A DNA stretch of 64,000 bases. Source: an uncultured Latescibacterota bacterium (GTDB lineage Bacteria; Latescibacterota; UBA2968; UBA8231). The position numbers and the translations under genes were made by a program. The notes beneath the pieces are model-generated. The model was given only the letters and a program-made list of their open reading frames with translations. It ran no database searches and had not been told where the DNA came from. Below, in pieces: positions 48,047 through 56,362 of this stretch (position 1 is its first letter; every line of letters starts with the position of its first letter). The stretch spans positions 2,170,001 to 2,234,000 of the forward strand of contig OY282352.1 in assembly GCA_958295495.1 (NCBI GenBank). The letters are read 5' to 3'.

Positions 48047-49246
48047 ATGCCCGTTCTGATTAAAGACGTCCAAACCATCCTCACCCAACCGGCTGGTTCC
48101 CGCTTAGTCATCGTCAAGATCGTCACTTCGGACGACGGCCTGTACGGACTCGGTTGCGCGACCTTCACTCAGCGCTTCCACGCCGTCCACGCCGCCATTG
48201 AACAGCATCTCAAGCCCTTCCTCATCGGCCGCGACGTGGATCGCATTGAGGAGACTTGGCAGATGTTGATGGTCAACGGCTATTGGCGCAACGGCCCGGT
48301 GCTCAACAATGCCATCTCTGGAGTCGATCAGGCACTGTGGGACATCAAGGGCAAGCGGGCGGGGATGCCGGTGTATCAGCTTTTGGGCGGCAAGTGCCGC
48401 GAGGGGGCTGCGGTGTACGGCCACGCGGGCGGCGACACGCCCGAGGCCGTCGTCGATAGCATCCGCCAGTTCGAGGAGCAAGGCTATCGCTACATCCGCT
48501 GCCAGATGGGCGGGTACGGCGGCAGGGCATCGACCTTGGTCAAGCCCGAGGGCGCGCCCGCAGGCGCGTATTACAACCGCAAGGAGTACATGATGAACCA
48601 CCTGCGGATGTTCGAGCACATCCGCGCGGAATTGGGCTTTGAGGTGGAGCTGCTGCACGACATTCACGAGCGGTTGCACCCAATTGAGGCGGTGGGCTTT
48701 GCCAAGGACGTGGAGGAGTTCAAGCTGTTCTTCTTGGAGGACGCGCTCGCCCCCGAAGACATTGAGTGGTTTCGCCACATTCGCCAGCAGTGCGCGACGC
48801 CGCAGGCCATGGGCGAGCTGTTCAATCACCCGCACGAGTGGACGCCGCTCATTGAAGGGCGGCTCATTGACTTCATGCGCATGCACGTCAGCCAGATGGG
48901 CGGGATCACGCCGGCGCGCAATGTGGCGGCCTTCGGGCAGATGTACGGGGTGCGCACGGCTTGGCACGGCCCGGGCGACACCTCGCCGGTGGGGCACGCG
49001 GCCAATCTACATTTGGACCTGTGGGCACCCAATTTTGGGATCCAAGAGTGGTGCAGGTTCCCGGAGCACGTGTACGAGATGTTTCCGGGGCTGCCCGAGG
49101 TGCGCAACGGGTACATGTATCCGAGCGACGGGCCGGGGTTGGGGATCGACCTCGACGAGGGCTTGGCGGCCAAGTATCCCTGTGCGGACGAGGTCGTCGG
49201 ATGGACGCAGACGCGCTTGCCCGACGGCAGCCCGGCGCGGCCCTGA
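48047..49246 (+). CDS. Mandelate racemase/enolase superfamily dehydratase, ManD type
   Basis: A 399-residue enolase superfamily member. Magnesium ligands are D205, E231 and E257, in LLHDIHER, FFLEDAL and AMGELFNHP. Their 26/26 spacing equals that of Asp210, Glu236 and Glu262 in the characterised Novosphingobium D-mannonate dehydratase ManD, and H207 corresponds to its His212. The likely reaction is dehydration of D-mannonate or D-gluconate to 2-keto-3-deoxygluconate. The ATG at 48047 follows TTGGGAGA; the extra frame upstream is noise. It is coupled to an acetate kinase-like gene by a one-base gap. Confidence 0.88.
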   Translation: MPVLIKDVQTILTQPAGSRLVIVKIVTSDDGLYGLGCATFTQRFHAVHAAIEQHLKPFLIGRDVDRIEETWQMLMVNGYWRNGPVLNNAISGVDQALWDIKGKRAGMPVYQLLGGKCREGAAVYGHAGGDTPEAVVDSIRQFEEQGYRYIRCQMGGYGGRASTLVKPEGAPAGAYYNRKEYMMNHLRMFEHIRAELGFEVELLHDIHERLHPIEAVGFAKDVEEFKLFFLEDALAPEDIEWFRHIRQQCATPQAMGELFNHPHEWTPLIEGRLIDFMRMHVSQMGGITPARNVAAFGQMYGVRTAWHGPGDTSPVGHAANLHLDLWAPNFGIQEWCRFPEHVYEMFPGLPEVRNGYMYPSDGPGLGIDLDEGLAAKYPCADEVVGWTQTRLPDGSPARP

Positions 49247-49247
49247 G

Positions 49248-50438
49248 ATGAAAATCCTAGTTTCCAATCTCGGCAGTACCTCGTTTAAGTACAAGGTCTT
49301 TGCCATGCCCGAGGAGGTGGTTTTGGCGCGGGGCGGCATGGATCGGATCGGCGGCCAAGGCTCGGTCCACACCTTCCAGATCGGCGGGGCCGACGAGGTT
49401 GGGCAGGCCGTGGATTTGCCCGACCACGCCAGCGCGATTGACGAGGCCCTCGCGCGCTTGGCCGAGGGCGGGGTGTTGGGGTCTGTGGAGGAGTTGGACG
49501 CGGTGGGGTTTAAGGCCGTCCACGCGCGCGCTATTTCCGGGGTGGTCGAACTCGACGAGGACGTGGTGGGGAGGATGGAGGACTTTTATCCGCTGGCTCC
49601 GGCCCACAATCCCGCGTATGTCGCGGCGATCCGGCAGTTTGCGCGGGTGGCCCCCAAGGCGCGGCGGATCGGGTGCTTTGAGACGGCCTTCCACGGCGCG
49701 ATGCCGCAGCGGCGCAAGCTGTACGCAGTGCCCTACGCTTGGTATGAAAAGTACGGCATCCAGCGCTACGGCTTCCACGGAGCCAGCCACCGCTACGCTG
49801 CTGAGAAGGTCGCCGAACTAGCCGAACGCACCGACCTCAAACACGTCAACATGCACTTGGGCGGGTCTTCGTCGCTGTGCGCGATAAAGGATGGAGTCTC
49901 GCAGGGAGCGTCACACGGGCTTAGCCCGCAGGGCGGCCTGCCGCAAAACAACCGCATTGGCGACTTAGACCCGTACGCGCTGGATTTGGTGATGCGCAAC
50001 GAGGATCGCCCATGGACTGAGGTGCTGGAGCAGTGCGCCAGCGAGGGCGGCCTGTTGGGGATATGCGGGCACAGCGACATGCGCGACATTGAAGCGGGCG
50101 CGGCAAGCGGCGACGAGCGCTGTGCCTTGGCCATAGCCGTGCTAGCGACGGCGGCGCGCGACTGGCTGGGGGCTTTTGTGGTGGAGATGGGCGGGTTGGA
50201 CGCGATCAGCTTTACCGGCGGCATTGGCGAATACTCGGCCGTTGTGCGCGGCCAGATCTTGCGCGGCTTGGAATTTCTGGGGGTGGTGATGGACGCGGCT
50301 AAAAATGAGGCCGTGCAAGGCGAGGGCCGCCTACACGCGGCGGCGAGCCGCGTGCATATCCACGCGCTGTGCACCGACGAGGAGCTGGTGGTGGCGCGGC
50401 AGACGTGGGAGTTTTTGGGGGGGACAGAGGAAGCGTAG
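49248..50438 (+). CDS. Acetate kinase family protein
   Basis: A 396-residue ASKHA-fold kinase of the AckA family. NLGSTSFKYKVF (N7) aligns with the AckA NxGSSS motif, YGFHGASHRY with the conserved histidine region, and HLGGSSSL with HLGNGAS; the glycine-rich ATP motif is FTGGIGEYSA near 324. It differs from housekeeping AckA in several motif positions, so it may use another carboxylate such as propionate or a sugar-acid product. It follows the ManD-type dehydratase by one base, a pairing unusual for acetate metabolism. Confidence 0.85.
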   Translation: MKILVSNLGSTSFKYKVFAMPEEVVLARGGMDRIGGQGSVHTFQIGGADEVGQAVDLPDHASAIDEALARLAEGGVLGSVEELDAVGFKAVHARAISGVVELDEDVVGRMEDFYPLAPAHNPAYVAAIRQFARVAPKARRIGCFETAFHGAMPQRRKLYAVPYAWYEKYGIQRYGFHGASHRYAAEKVAELAERTDLKHVNMHLGGSSSLCAIKDGVSQGASHGLSPQGGLPQNNRIGDLDPYALDLVMRNEDRPWTEVLEQCASEGGLLGICGHSDMRDIEAGAASGDERCALAIAVLATAARDWLGAFVVEMGGLDAISFTGGIGEYSAVVRGQILRGLEFLGVVMDAAKNEAVQGEGRLHAAASRVHIHALCTDEELVVARQTWEFLGGTEEA

Positions 50439-50471
50439 CGGAGGTTGCTGCAAGATAAAGGAGGTGCGCTG

Positions 50472-51770
50472 GTGAAGCTGAAATCTGTGGAGATTGAAAA
50501 CTACCGCGCCATCGAAAAGCTCAAGCTGCCGCTCGATCCGTCGCTGACGGTGTTGCACGGCGACAATGGGTACGGCAAGACGAGCGTTCTAAGCGCGATT
50601 GCGGTGGGGTTGGGGGCTGAGAGTATGCTCGGACCATTTCTCGATACATTCATTGATTTTTGCAAGGAGGATTGGCGCGAGGACGCAGGGAATCCGCGGG
50701 TATCGCTCACTACAATAGACGGAAAGACTGGGGACCGACAAGGGACTAGATCGGTGGTTGAGCAGGAGAAGAGGGAGCAACGGAGTTTGATCGATCGGGA
50801 GAATCTGGAGAAGAGCCTGGTAGAGAATAGCCGTGCAGAGAAGAAAGATATGCCGATTGGTGTCCTTTATGGTACTGATCGGACGGTCTCAGATATGCCG
50901 GAATCGGTGCTACGTCATCCACCACCCCTACCCCTAGTTCCTCGGTTAGACGCGATGAAAGGGGCTCTCTCTGCTCACACGGACTTCAAAGGTCTCTTGG
51001 GCTGGTTCTATATCAAGGAGGACGAGGAGTTGAGGAGACAAAAGGAGCGGCGCGATTTCGATTATCAGTTAAAGGATGTATCTGCGGTGCGCCAAGCGAT
51101 CTCGTCCATGCTCCCGGAGGTGTCCGACCCGCGGACCGAGTTGAATCCGCTCCGTTTCGTGGTGTCCCGGAAATCGGAACAAGGACAGGTAGAAAAGCTC
51201 TCGCTCGATCAGTTGAGCGGTGGCTATCGCATTGTGCTGGCGCTGGCGGCCGATCTGGCACGGCGGATGGTGCAGGGCAATCCGCACTTGGACGATCCGC
51301 TCAAATCCGCGGCGGTTGTCCTGATTGACGAGGTGGAACTGCACCTGCATCCAAAGTGGCAGCAACGCATCTTGGGCGATCTGCGGCGGACCTTCCCAAA
51401 CGCGCAGTTTATCGTCTCTACTCACAGCCCGCAGGTGCTGACTACGGTCGCGCCGCAGCACATTGTGGAGCTATTTCGGGAGGGCGACCGCATTGTTGCC
51501 GGGGCACCGGCGGGGCCGACGTATGGGGCCGAGTCGGGGGATGTGCTTTCCGTGGTGATGGGCGTGAAAGAACGGCCGCCCGAGAACGAGTTCACAAAAG
51601 CCTTGGAACAATACCGGCGTCTGGTCAGCGAGGGTAAGGGGGAATCCGAAGAAGCCTTGGCACTCAGGCGCGAGCTGGAAAAGCTCTCGCCCCGCGATTA
51701 CGCCCTTAACAGGGCCGACCTCGAAATCAGGCGGCGCAAGCTATTCAAGCAGATGGCCGAATCGCAATGA
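50472..51770 (+). CDS. ptuA: Septu-type ATPase PtuA
   Basis: A 432-residue SMC/ABC-class ATPase. Walker A is GDNGYGKT (30-37), the ABC signature is LDQLSGGYR, Walker B is VVLIDEVELHLHP (D286, E287), and the switch histidine is H318 in STHSPQV. The GTG at 50472 is preferred over a TTG at 50445 because AAAGGAGG lies seven bases upstream. Its stop overlaps the HNH nuclease start (ATGA). This ATPase plus HNH pair is the known anti-phage system Septu, also used as effector by some retrons; no reverse transcriptase is present. Confidence 0.88.
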   Translation: MKLKSVEIENYRAIEKLKLPLDPSLTVLHGDNGYGKTSVLSAIAVGLGAESMLGPFLDTFIDFCKEDWREDAGNPRVSLTTIDGKTGDRQGTRSVVEQEKREQRSLIDRENLEKSLVENSRAEKKDMPIGVLYGTDRTVSDMPESVLRHPPPLPLVPRLDAMKGALSAHTDFKGLLGWFYIKEDEELRRQKERRDFDYQLKDVSAVRQAISSMLPEVSDPRTELNPLRFVVSRKSEQGQVEKLSLDQLSGGYRIVLALAADLARRMVQGNPHLDDPLKSAAVVLIDEVELHLHPKWQQRILGDLRRTFPNAQFIVSTHSPQVLTTVAPQHIVELFREGDRIVAGAPAGPTYGAESGDVLSVVMGVKERPPENEFTKALEQYRRLVSEGKGESEEALALRRELEKLSPRDYALNRADLEIRRRKLFKQMAESQ

Positions 51771-52543
51771 AGAAGATCCGCGAGTTGAACAAGCCCACTC
51801 TTGGCCTTGCCGAATACCTCGATGCTATAGGCGACGACGCGAATTGGGACGAATTCCGCGACCACAATGCCGGCGCATCCTACAACGAACTCATTGAAAA
51901 GTTGATCGATGTTCAGCACGGATTGTGCGGCTACTGCGAGATCAATCTTATAGAGCTAGATCGCCAGATTGAGCACGTCATTCCGCGAAGCGACCCGCCG
52001 CAAGGAGCATCAAGAGAGGTGGACATCACCAACATGATTGCTTGTTGCAAAGGCGGAACATCGCCCGTGTTTGCTTCCTCTGAAAGAAGCAGCAATGAAG
52101 ATCGGTATCGCGAGCCAGTAAAGGATAACATGAGCTGTGGTCAGGTGAAGGGAGACCGCAATGAGGAGGATTTTTTAGAGCCTCGGAAGCTACCCACGTT
52201 GCCGTCGCTTACAAAGGTGCTTGTTGATGGTCGGATCGAAGTAGATGAGGAAGCGTGCGAATCGGAGGGTATTCCCGTCGCTCGCGTGACCCGCACCATT
52301 GAGATTCTGAACCTCAATGCGGAACGGATTAGGTCGGCGCGGGAGAAGCAGTGGAACGATCTTGAGGAAGAGGCGGGCCAAATTGGCGACCCGGACGATT
52401 CGGATATTATGGATGCTTGGATACGCGCCGTGCTGATGCCGGATGCTGCCAGCCGGTTGGTCTCTTTTTTCACGACGACTCGGTCGTATTTCGGCCCACT
52501 CGCCGAGCGCATCCTCAAACAACAACCTCAAGCGTGGATATAA
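51767..52543 (+). CDS. ptuB: Septu-type HNH nuclease PtuB
   Basis: A 258-residue HNH endonuclease. The zinc/HNH core is LCGYCE (C54, C57) followed by QIEHVIPRS (E69, H70) and TNMIACC with a further cysteine pair, the TIGR02646/PtuB pattern. Its ATG overlaps the ATPase stop. In Septu the nuclease degrades DNA once the ATPase senses infection. The motif set is complete, so the pair looks functional. Confidence 0.85.
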   Translation: MKKIRELNKPTLGLAEYLDAIGDDANWDEFRDHNAGASYNELIEKLIDVQHGLCGYCEINLIELDRQIEHVIPRSDPPQGASREVDITNMIACCKGGTSPVFASSERSSNEDRYREPVKDNMSCGQVKGDRNEEDFLEPRKLPTLPSLTKVLVDGRIEVDEEACESEGIPVARVTRTIEILNLNAERIRSAREKQWNDLEEEAGQIGDPDDSDIMDAWIRAVLMPDAASRLVSFFTTTRSYFGPLAERILKQQPQAWI

Positions 52544-52643
52544 GGGATGCTGCTAGGCAATCGCCTCATAGAACGCTGGCTGCCGATTGCCGCGTTGAGC
52601 ATTACATAAAAACAACGATAGAGTACCTGTGGAGGATAACCCC

Positions 52644-53360
52644 ATGTTCGGAACCATTCGCAACTCGTCCGGCGAAGCACTCGACTACACTTTCCACTCC
52701 GGCACGGAGGGGTCGCGGCACATCGCCGTCTTGGGCCACGGCGTGACCGGCAACAAGGATCGCCCGTTTGTGATCGCGCTCGCCGAGGGACTGGCGGCCG
52801 CCGGCATCCACGCGCTGCGCTTTTCCTTTGCCGGCAACGGCGCGTCCGAGGGCCGCTTTGCCGACGCGACCATCTCCAAAGAGGTCGGGGACCTAGGCGC
52901 GGTGCTCAGTGCCTTGGACGGCTACTCAATCTGCTATATCGGCCATAGCATGGGCGGGGCGGTCGGCGTCTTGAGTCGCGACGAGCGCATCCGCCTGCTC
53001 GTCTCCTTGGCGGGCATGGTGCATACCCGCGCCTTTGCCGAGCGCGAGTTTGGCGACGTGGTGCCCGACGAGGGCTGTATGTGGGACGAGCCAGACTGCC
53101 CGCTCTCGCGAGCCTACATGGACGACATGGCCCAGATCGACACCGTGGTCGAGCGCGGGACCGAGATTGCAATGCCTTGGCTGCTGGTCCACGGCAGCGA
53201 GGACGACGTGGTGCCGATTGCCGATTCGCACGAAATCCTCGCCCGGGCCAGCGACCACGCCGAACTCGTCGTCATCGACGGAGCCGACCACGTCTTTGGC
53301 GAACACGCGCAGGTCATGGTCGAAAAGGTCGTCGGCTGGGTACAAGGGCAGTGGGCATAA
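52644..53360 (+). CDS. Alpha/beta hydrolase (acyl esterase-like)
   Basis: A 238-residue alpha/beta hydrolase. The nucleophile elbow is GHSMGG near residue 95; the acidic residue is in HGSEDDVVP and the histidine in GADHVF. HGVTGNKDRPF holds the oxyanion-hole segment. The ATG at 52644 follows GGAGG with eight bases; a GTG at 52629 in frame is less likely. Substrate unknown; lysophospholipase or carboxylesterase are options. Confidence 0.86.
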   Translation: MFGTIRNSSGEALDYTFHSGTEGSRHIAVLGHGVTGNKDRPFVIALAEGLAAAGIHALRFSFAGNGASEGRFADATISKEVGDLGAVLSALDGYSICYIGHSMGGAVGVLSRDERIRLLVSLAGMVHTRAFAEREFGDVVPDEGCMWDEPDCPLSRAYMDDMAQIDTVVERGTEIAMPWLLVHGSEDDVVPIADSHEILARASDHAELVVIDGADHVFGEHAQVMVEKVVGWVQGQWA

Positions 53361-53461
53361 GCTGAGGCCGAGCCGCCCGGCTACCAGAGATCGCGCTCAA
53401 CTCCTATTTTTTAGAACGCCCGGCAATCCCGCCGGCCATGTGCGCTTTGCCCAACTAAGCC

Positions 53462-56326
53462 ATGCCAAAGAAAACCCCGAGTCGCCTGAGCACTCGCCAG
53501 CAACGGACCTTGCTGGTGGTGGTGGCCTTGGGCGTCTTCATGGTCGCCGATACGCTCTATTTGCTGACCAACCGGCTGGCCGACGCCCTCGATTTCGACT
53601 ATTTCGCCGTCACCGACATTTCCCTGCCCAAGTTTTACCAAGGTATGGTGCTGTCGCATACGGGCGTCGGTCTGGTGCTGGTGGTACTGGCGATGGGCTT
53701 TGTGGCTTGGCACCTACCGGCCGTGTGGCGCAAAAGCCGCAAGCGGGCCATCTACACCGGCATCGCCACCCTCGCGCTGGGGATCTTACTGGCCATCAGC
53801 GGGCTGTTCATCCTCAGCGCAGCGAGCAACCGCGGCAACCCGGTGGCCTACTGGAGCCACGTGGCTGCGGCGGTTTTAGTTCCTCTCTTTTACTTGGCGC
53901 ACCGCCGCCTCTCGCTGTGGAAGCCCTCCACGCGGAGCTATCGCATCGTGCCCGGAGCGGTGGTCGGGGTGCTGGCACTAGCCGTGGTGCTACACGGGTT
54001 GACCTATAGCGGCGAGCAGTACACGCAAGCGGCTGAGCAAGCATTTGCCGCTGGCAAGCACACCGGACCGGGTTCCAAGGAGCGGCAGGTTGCCGACTAT
54101 GCGCCCGACAACTTCGTCCCCGCCAATTTTGTCCCCCCTGCAAGTCCCTTTTTCCCGGCGGCTACTACTACTACTACCGGCGACATCCTGCCCTCGCGGA
54201 TCATCACGCGCGGCGATCTTTCGCAGCCGGAGAAACTCGCCGGCGACCTCGACGAGTACGGCTTCGTAGTCAACGAGCCGATTGGCTCGGAGACTTGCGC
54301 CCGCTGCCACGCGGCAATCGTCGAACAGTGGGCGACATCCGCGCACCGCTTTGCCTCGTTCAACAACCCCTTCTACGAGGCGACGATCAACCATCTGCGC
54401 CGCAACTCGACCGAGAGCAACGCGGAGGTCGCCGCCCATATCGCCTATTACAAGGGCTTGGAGGGCGAGGAGGGCAAAGTCAAGTCCAAGTGGTGTTCGG
54501 GTTGCCACGATCCGGCGGTGATGCTGGCGGGCAAAATGACCGAAGAGATCGACCGCGCCTCACCCCAAGCCCAAGCTGGACTGACCTGTCTCGGCTGCCA
54601 CGCCATCGACGCAATTCACGACCAGACCGGCAACGGCAATTACAACATCGCCGACGAGCAAGAGGATCCCTATCTGTTCGCCGAGGCCAAAGAAGGCACT
54701 GGCCGCTTCTTGCACGACACGGCGCTGAAGGCGCGGCCCATCGTCCACAAGAAGCAGATGCTCAAACCCTTCTTCCGCACCTCTGAATTTTGCGCCACCT
54801 GCCACAAGGTCAGCCTCGACTCGCGCGTCAATGGCTACCGCTGGCTGCGCGGCCAAGACGAGTACGACAATTGGCACGACAGCGGCGTGGCGCTCAACGC
54901 CGCTAGAACCTTCTATCTGCCCGGTGTCAAGAGGGTCTGCCAGGACTGCCACATGCCGCTGGAGGAAGCGGTCGCCGGCGACGTGTCGGCGCGGGATGGG
55001 TACGTCAAGTCGCACCGCTTTTTGGCGGTCAATACGGCCCTGCCCTACATCCGCGGCGACGAAGAGACCATCGCGCGGATTGAGGAATTTCTGCAGGACG
55101 AAAAACTCAGCGTCGATGTGTTCGCGCTGCACCACCAAGAAGCAGCGCACTACGCGCTGGACAAGAGCCAGCCAGCGTTGGTGCCCGGCGGCGAGTACGC
55201 ATTTGACGTGGTGGTGCGCAACAAGGGCGTTGGGCACACCTTCCCGGGCGGAACCAACGATTCCAACGAGGGCTGGCTAGAGGTCTCGGTGGTGGGCGAC
55301 GACGGCGCAGTGCTGGCCTTGAACGGGGCGGTGCAAGACGACGGGCACGTCGATCGAGGGGCGCACTTTTACAAGGCGCTGATGGTCGATGCAAACGGAC
55401 GAGCCATCCACCGGCGCAACGCCCAAGACATTGTCACAGCCGTGTACGTCCGCACCATTGGCCCGGGTATGGCGGACGTGGCCCACTACAGTTTTCGGGT
55501 GCCCGCAGACTACGCGGGACGCAAGCTGACGCTGCGGGCGCGGCTGTTGTGGCGCAAGTTCGATCGCGCCTATACGGAATTTGCCTTCAACAGCAACCGC
55601 GCGGGCTTCCGCCGCTTTGACCAAGTGCCGGATTTGCCGGTAACGGAGATCGCCCGCAGCGAAGTGGAGTTGGCGGTGGGAGGGCCGGGTGCGCCGGGTG
55701 CGCCGGATGCGGGCGACTGGATGCGCTTCAACGACTATGGCATCGGCTTGCTGCTCCAAGACGATACCCAAGGTGCCGCACGGGCCTTTGCGATGGTGGA
55801 ACAGCTAGCGCCGGAGCGCCTCGACGGCTGCCGCAACTTGGCTAGGGTTGCGGTGCGCGACGGTCATTTGGAGCGGGCCTACGAGCATTTAGAGGATTGC
55901 GAGGCATTAGTTAGCGGCAACGAGCAAACGGCTTGGGTCTGGGGGGTGGTATTGCAAGAGGACGGTCGCTACGAGGCCGCGGCGCAGGCGTATCGACATC
56001 TGTTGCGCGACTTTCTCGAGGATCGGGCTTCGTGGCGCAATTTGGGCCGGGTGCTCTATCTCGACGGTCGCTTTGAGGAGGCCCTAAAAGCTCTCGACAG
56101 CGTGCTGGCCATTGACCCGGAAGACCGCGTCGCCCACTACCACCGAATGCTCTCGCTGCGCGCCCTTGGCCGCGAGGATGAGGCCCTCGTCGCAGAGCAA
56201 GCTTACCAGTACTACCAGATTGACGAGTCGGCTCAAGAGCTGACGCGCCGCTATCGGCTAGCGCATCCCCACGACAACCGCGAGGCACTCAAAATCCACG
56301 TTCATCCGCTGGGGGAAGGTGGTTAG
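53462..56326 (+). CDS. Pentaheme c-type cytochrome with membrane N terminus and C-terminal TPR repeats
   Basis: A 954-residue protein. Five hydrophobic spans lie within the first 185 residues. Five CxxCH heme sites begin at C279, C345, C376, C444 and C493, the spacing of cytochrome c554-like multiheme proteins. A beta-sandwich region follows (about 580-740, with YAFDVVVRNKGVGHTFPGG), then TPR-like helices from about 770 to 920. Such proteins move electrons at the periplasmic side, and the TPRs suggest a partner. Standard nitrite/hydroxylamine motifs are not recognisable. It stands alone between a hydrolase and a convergent ABC transporter operon. Confidence 0.88.
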   Translation: MPKKTPSRLSTRQQRTLLVVVALGVFMVADTLYLLTNRLADALDFDYFAVTDISLPKFYQGMVLSHTGVGLVLVVLAMGFVAWHLPAVWRKSRKRAIYTGIATLALGILLAISGLFILSAASNRGNPVAYWSHVAAAVLVPLFYLAHRRLSLWKPSTRSYRIVPGAVVGVLALAVVLHGLTYSGEQYTQAAEQAFAAGKHTGPGSKERQVADYAPDNFVPANFVPPASPFFPAATTTTTGDILPSRIITRGDLSQPEKLAGDLDEYGFVVNEPIGSETCARCHAAIVEQWATSAHRFASFNNPFYEATINHLRRNSTESNAEVAAHIAYYKGLEGEEGKVKSKWCSGCHDPAVMLAGKMTEEIDRASPQAQAGLTCLGCHAIDAIHDQTGNGNYNIADEQEDPYLFAEAKEGTGRFLHDTALKARPIVHKKQMLKPFFRTSEFCATCHKVSLDSRVNGYRWLRGQDEYDNWHDSGVALNAARTFYLPGVKRVCQDCHMPLEEAVAGDVSARDGYVKSHRFLAVNTALPYIRGDEETIARIEEFLQDEKLSVDVFALHHQEAAHYALDKSQPALVPGGEYAFDVVVRNKGVGHTFPGGTNDSNEGWLEVSVVGDDGAVLALNGAVQDDGHVDRGAHFYKALMVDANGRAIHRRNAQDIVTAVYVRTIGPGMADVAHYSFRVPADYAGRKLTLRARLLWRKFDRAYTEFAFNSNRAGFRRFDQVPDLPVTEIARSEVELAVGGPGAPGAPDAGDWMRFNDYGIGLLLQDDTQGAARAFAMVEQLAPERLDGCRNLARVAVRDGHLERAYEHLEDCEALVSGNEQTAWVWGVVLQEDGRYEAAAQAYRHLLRDFLEDRASWRNLGRVLYLDGRFEEALKALDSVLAIDPEDRVAHYHRMLSLRALGREDEALVAEQAYQYYQIDESAQELTRRYRLAHPHDNREALKIHVHPLGEGG

Positions 56327-56362
56327 GGGCTTCTGTCTTGCGACCAGCCCAACCCATACTCC

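Noticed and set aside
48639..49247. Long plus-strand frame fused in front of the acetate kinase-like gene
   Set aside because: It is the +1 shadow of the ManD-type gene; the real kinase start is the ATG at 49248 beginning MKILVSNLGS.
50300..52700. Retron with Septu effectors
   Set aside because: No reverse transcriptase motif (YxDD) or msr/msd-like inverted repeats was found on either side within the window.
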